Of a stretch of 5,023 nucleotides of DNA, positions 4,287 through 5,023 are shown piece by piece (within the stretch, counting starts at the first letter, position 1; each line of letters opens with the position of its first letter). The translations under genes and the position numbers were made by a program. The notes beneath the pieces were generated by a model, which was not told the origin of the DNA, made no database searches, and worked only from the letters and a program-made list of their open reading frames with translations. Location of the stretch: NCBI RefSeq assembly GCF_910584465.1, contig NZ_CAJUBK010000103.1, positions 1 to 5,023 on the forward strand, written 5' to 3'. Origin of the DNA: an uncultured Oscillibacter sp. Lineage in GTDB: Bacteria; Bacillota; Clostridia; Oscillospirales; Oscillospiraceae.

Positions 4287-5023
4287 ATGCAGGGGAAAGT
4301 AGAGATCGCGGGGGTCAACACCGCCAAGCTGAAAGTCCTGAAGAACGAGGAGACCATGGCCCTCCTCCGCCGGACGAAGGAGGGGGACCAGGAGGCCCGC
4401 CGCCAGCTCATCGAGGGGAACCTCCGGCTGGTGCTGTCGGTGATCCAGCGCTTCTCCAGCCGGGGGGAGAACGTGGACGACCTGTTCCAGGTGGGCTGCG
4501 TGGGACTGATCAAGGCCATCGACAACTTCGATATCGCCCAGCCGGTGCGCTTCTCCACCTACGGCGTGCCCATGATCATCGGCGAGATCCGGCGCTACCT
4601 CCGGGACAACAGCGCCATCCGGGTCTCCCGGTCCATGCGGGACACGGCCTACCGGGTCCTCCAGGTCCGGGAGCGGCTGATCGCCCAGACCCAGCGGGAG
4701 CCCACGGTGGAGCAGATCGCCAAGGAGCTGGACATCCCCCGGGAGGACGTGGTCTTCGCCATGGACGCCATCGTGGACCCGGTGAGCCTCTACGAGCCGG
4801 TATACTCCGACAGCGGGGACGCCCTCTGCGTCATGGACCAGGTCCGGGACACCCAGAACACCGACGAGAGCTGGACGGACCGCATCGCCCTGAAGGACGC
4901 GCTCAAGCGCCTGGACGACCGGGAGCGGCGCATCCTGTCCCTGCGGTTCTACGAGGGCAAGACCCAGATGGAGGTCTCCGCCGAGGTGGGCATCTCCCAG
5001 GCCCAGGTCTCCCGGCTGGAGAA
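4287..5023 (+). CDS. sigG: RNA polymerase forespore sigma factor SigG (partial, runs off right edge)
   Basis: The frame is open from the ATG to the window end, giving 245 residues of a protein usually about 257-260 long, so only the extreme C-terminus is missing. SigG directs late gene expression in the engulfed forespore. The diagnostic N-terminus KVEIAGVNTAKL (4-15) separates it from SigF. Region 2 follows with GNLRLVLSVIQRF (44-56), DDLFQVGCVGLIKAIDNFD (64-82) and RFSTYGVPMIIGEIRRYLRD (88-107). Region 3 contains IRVSRSMRDTAY and the PVSLYEPVY stretch (165-173). Region 4 has LDDRERRILSLRFYEGKTQMEV and the helix-turn-helix GISQAQVSRLE at the end. AGGGGG lies 8 bases before the start. Asn45 of B. 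subtilis SigG corresponds to Glu43 here (LIEGNL). The gene is preceded by a SigF-type promoter; sigE is not upstream, unlike the common spoIIGA-sigE-sigG order. Confidence 0.96.
   Translation, partial: MQGKVEIAGVNTAKLKVLKNEETMALLRRTKEGDQEARRQLIEGNLRLVLSVIQRFSSRGENVDDLFQVGCVGLIKAIDNFDIAQPVRFSTYGVPMIIGEIRRYLRDNSAIRVSRSMRDTAYRVLQVRERLIAQTQREPTVEQIAKELDIPREDVVFAMDAIVDPVSLYEPVYSDSGDALCVMDQVRDTQNTDESWTDRIALKDALKRLDDRERRILSLRFYEGKTQMEVSAEVGISQAQVSRLE

Noticed and set aside
3995..4558. Long minus-strand open frame (187 codons) across the sigG leader and 5' end
   Set aside because: It lies opposite the clear SigG frame, is Arg/Ser/Pro-rich in the way of antisense frames in GC-rich DNA, and resembles no family I know.

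Overview
The window reads as the chromosome of a high-GC, endospore-forming member of the Clostridia, most likely an Oscillospiraceae-type gut anaerobe. Two things point there: an unmistakable forespore sigma factor (SigG) and a YlmC/YmxH-type PRC-barrel sporulation protein, both in GC-rich DNA with codons ending mostly in G or C, and with strong AGGAGG-type ribosome binding sites. The family placement is an inference from these features, not a database match.

Left end (1-207): no gene. A rightward intrinsic terminator (19-51) probably closes a gene lying off the left edge. It is followed by two long perfect palindromes side by side (58-130), and then by a very strong hairpin (130-164) between that terminator and the end of the leftward metabolic operon.

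Metabolic operon (208-2045, minus strand): a promoter with a perfect TATAAT drives an MtnA-family sugar-1-phosphate isomerase, followed 23 bases later by a class II (zinc) aldolase of the L-fuculose-phosphate type. Isomerase plus class II aldolase is the core of the oxygen-independent 'DHAP shunt', which salvages 5'-deoxyadenosine and/or methylthioadenosine to DHAP plus an aldehyde. The kinase or phosphorylase that should make the substrate is not in the window. The isomerase keeps its catalytic Cys and Asp but lacks the RGAPAIG motif of classical MtnA, so it looks like a divergent subfamily with an unsettled substrate.

Transport and regulation (2095-3682): a LysE/RhtB-type exporter gene (minus) and a LysR-family regulator gene (plus) are divergent. 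Their two promoters share almost the same -35 bases, which suggests that the regulator controls the exporter and itself. The exporter lies upstream of the metabolic operon on the same strand, but that operon has its own promoter.

Sporulation block (3689-5023): ylmC (minus) converges on lysR with a 6-base gap and is divergent from sigG (plus), which runs off the right edge. Upstream of sigG is a close match to a SigF promoter (GTATA, 15 bases, GGAGATACT), followed by a GC-rich leader of about 200 bases full of potential hairpins. SigF-dependent transcription and a structured sigG leader both have parallels in Bacillus subtilis. The sigE gene, which usually precedes sigG, is not here.

I see no CRISPR array, rRNA, tRNA, transposase or integrase. 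The most interesting items are the divergent isomerase/aldolase pair, the SigF promoter with its structured leader, the shared divergent promoter, and the paired palindromes at the left end.
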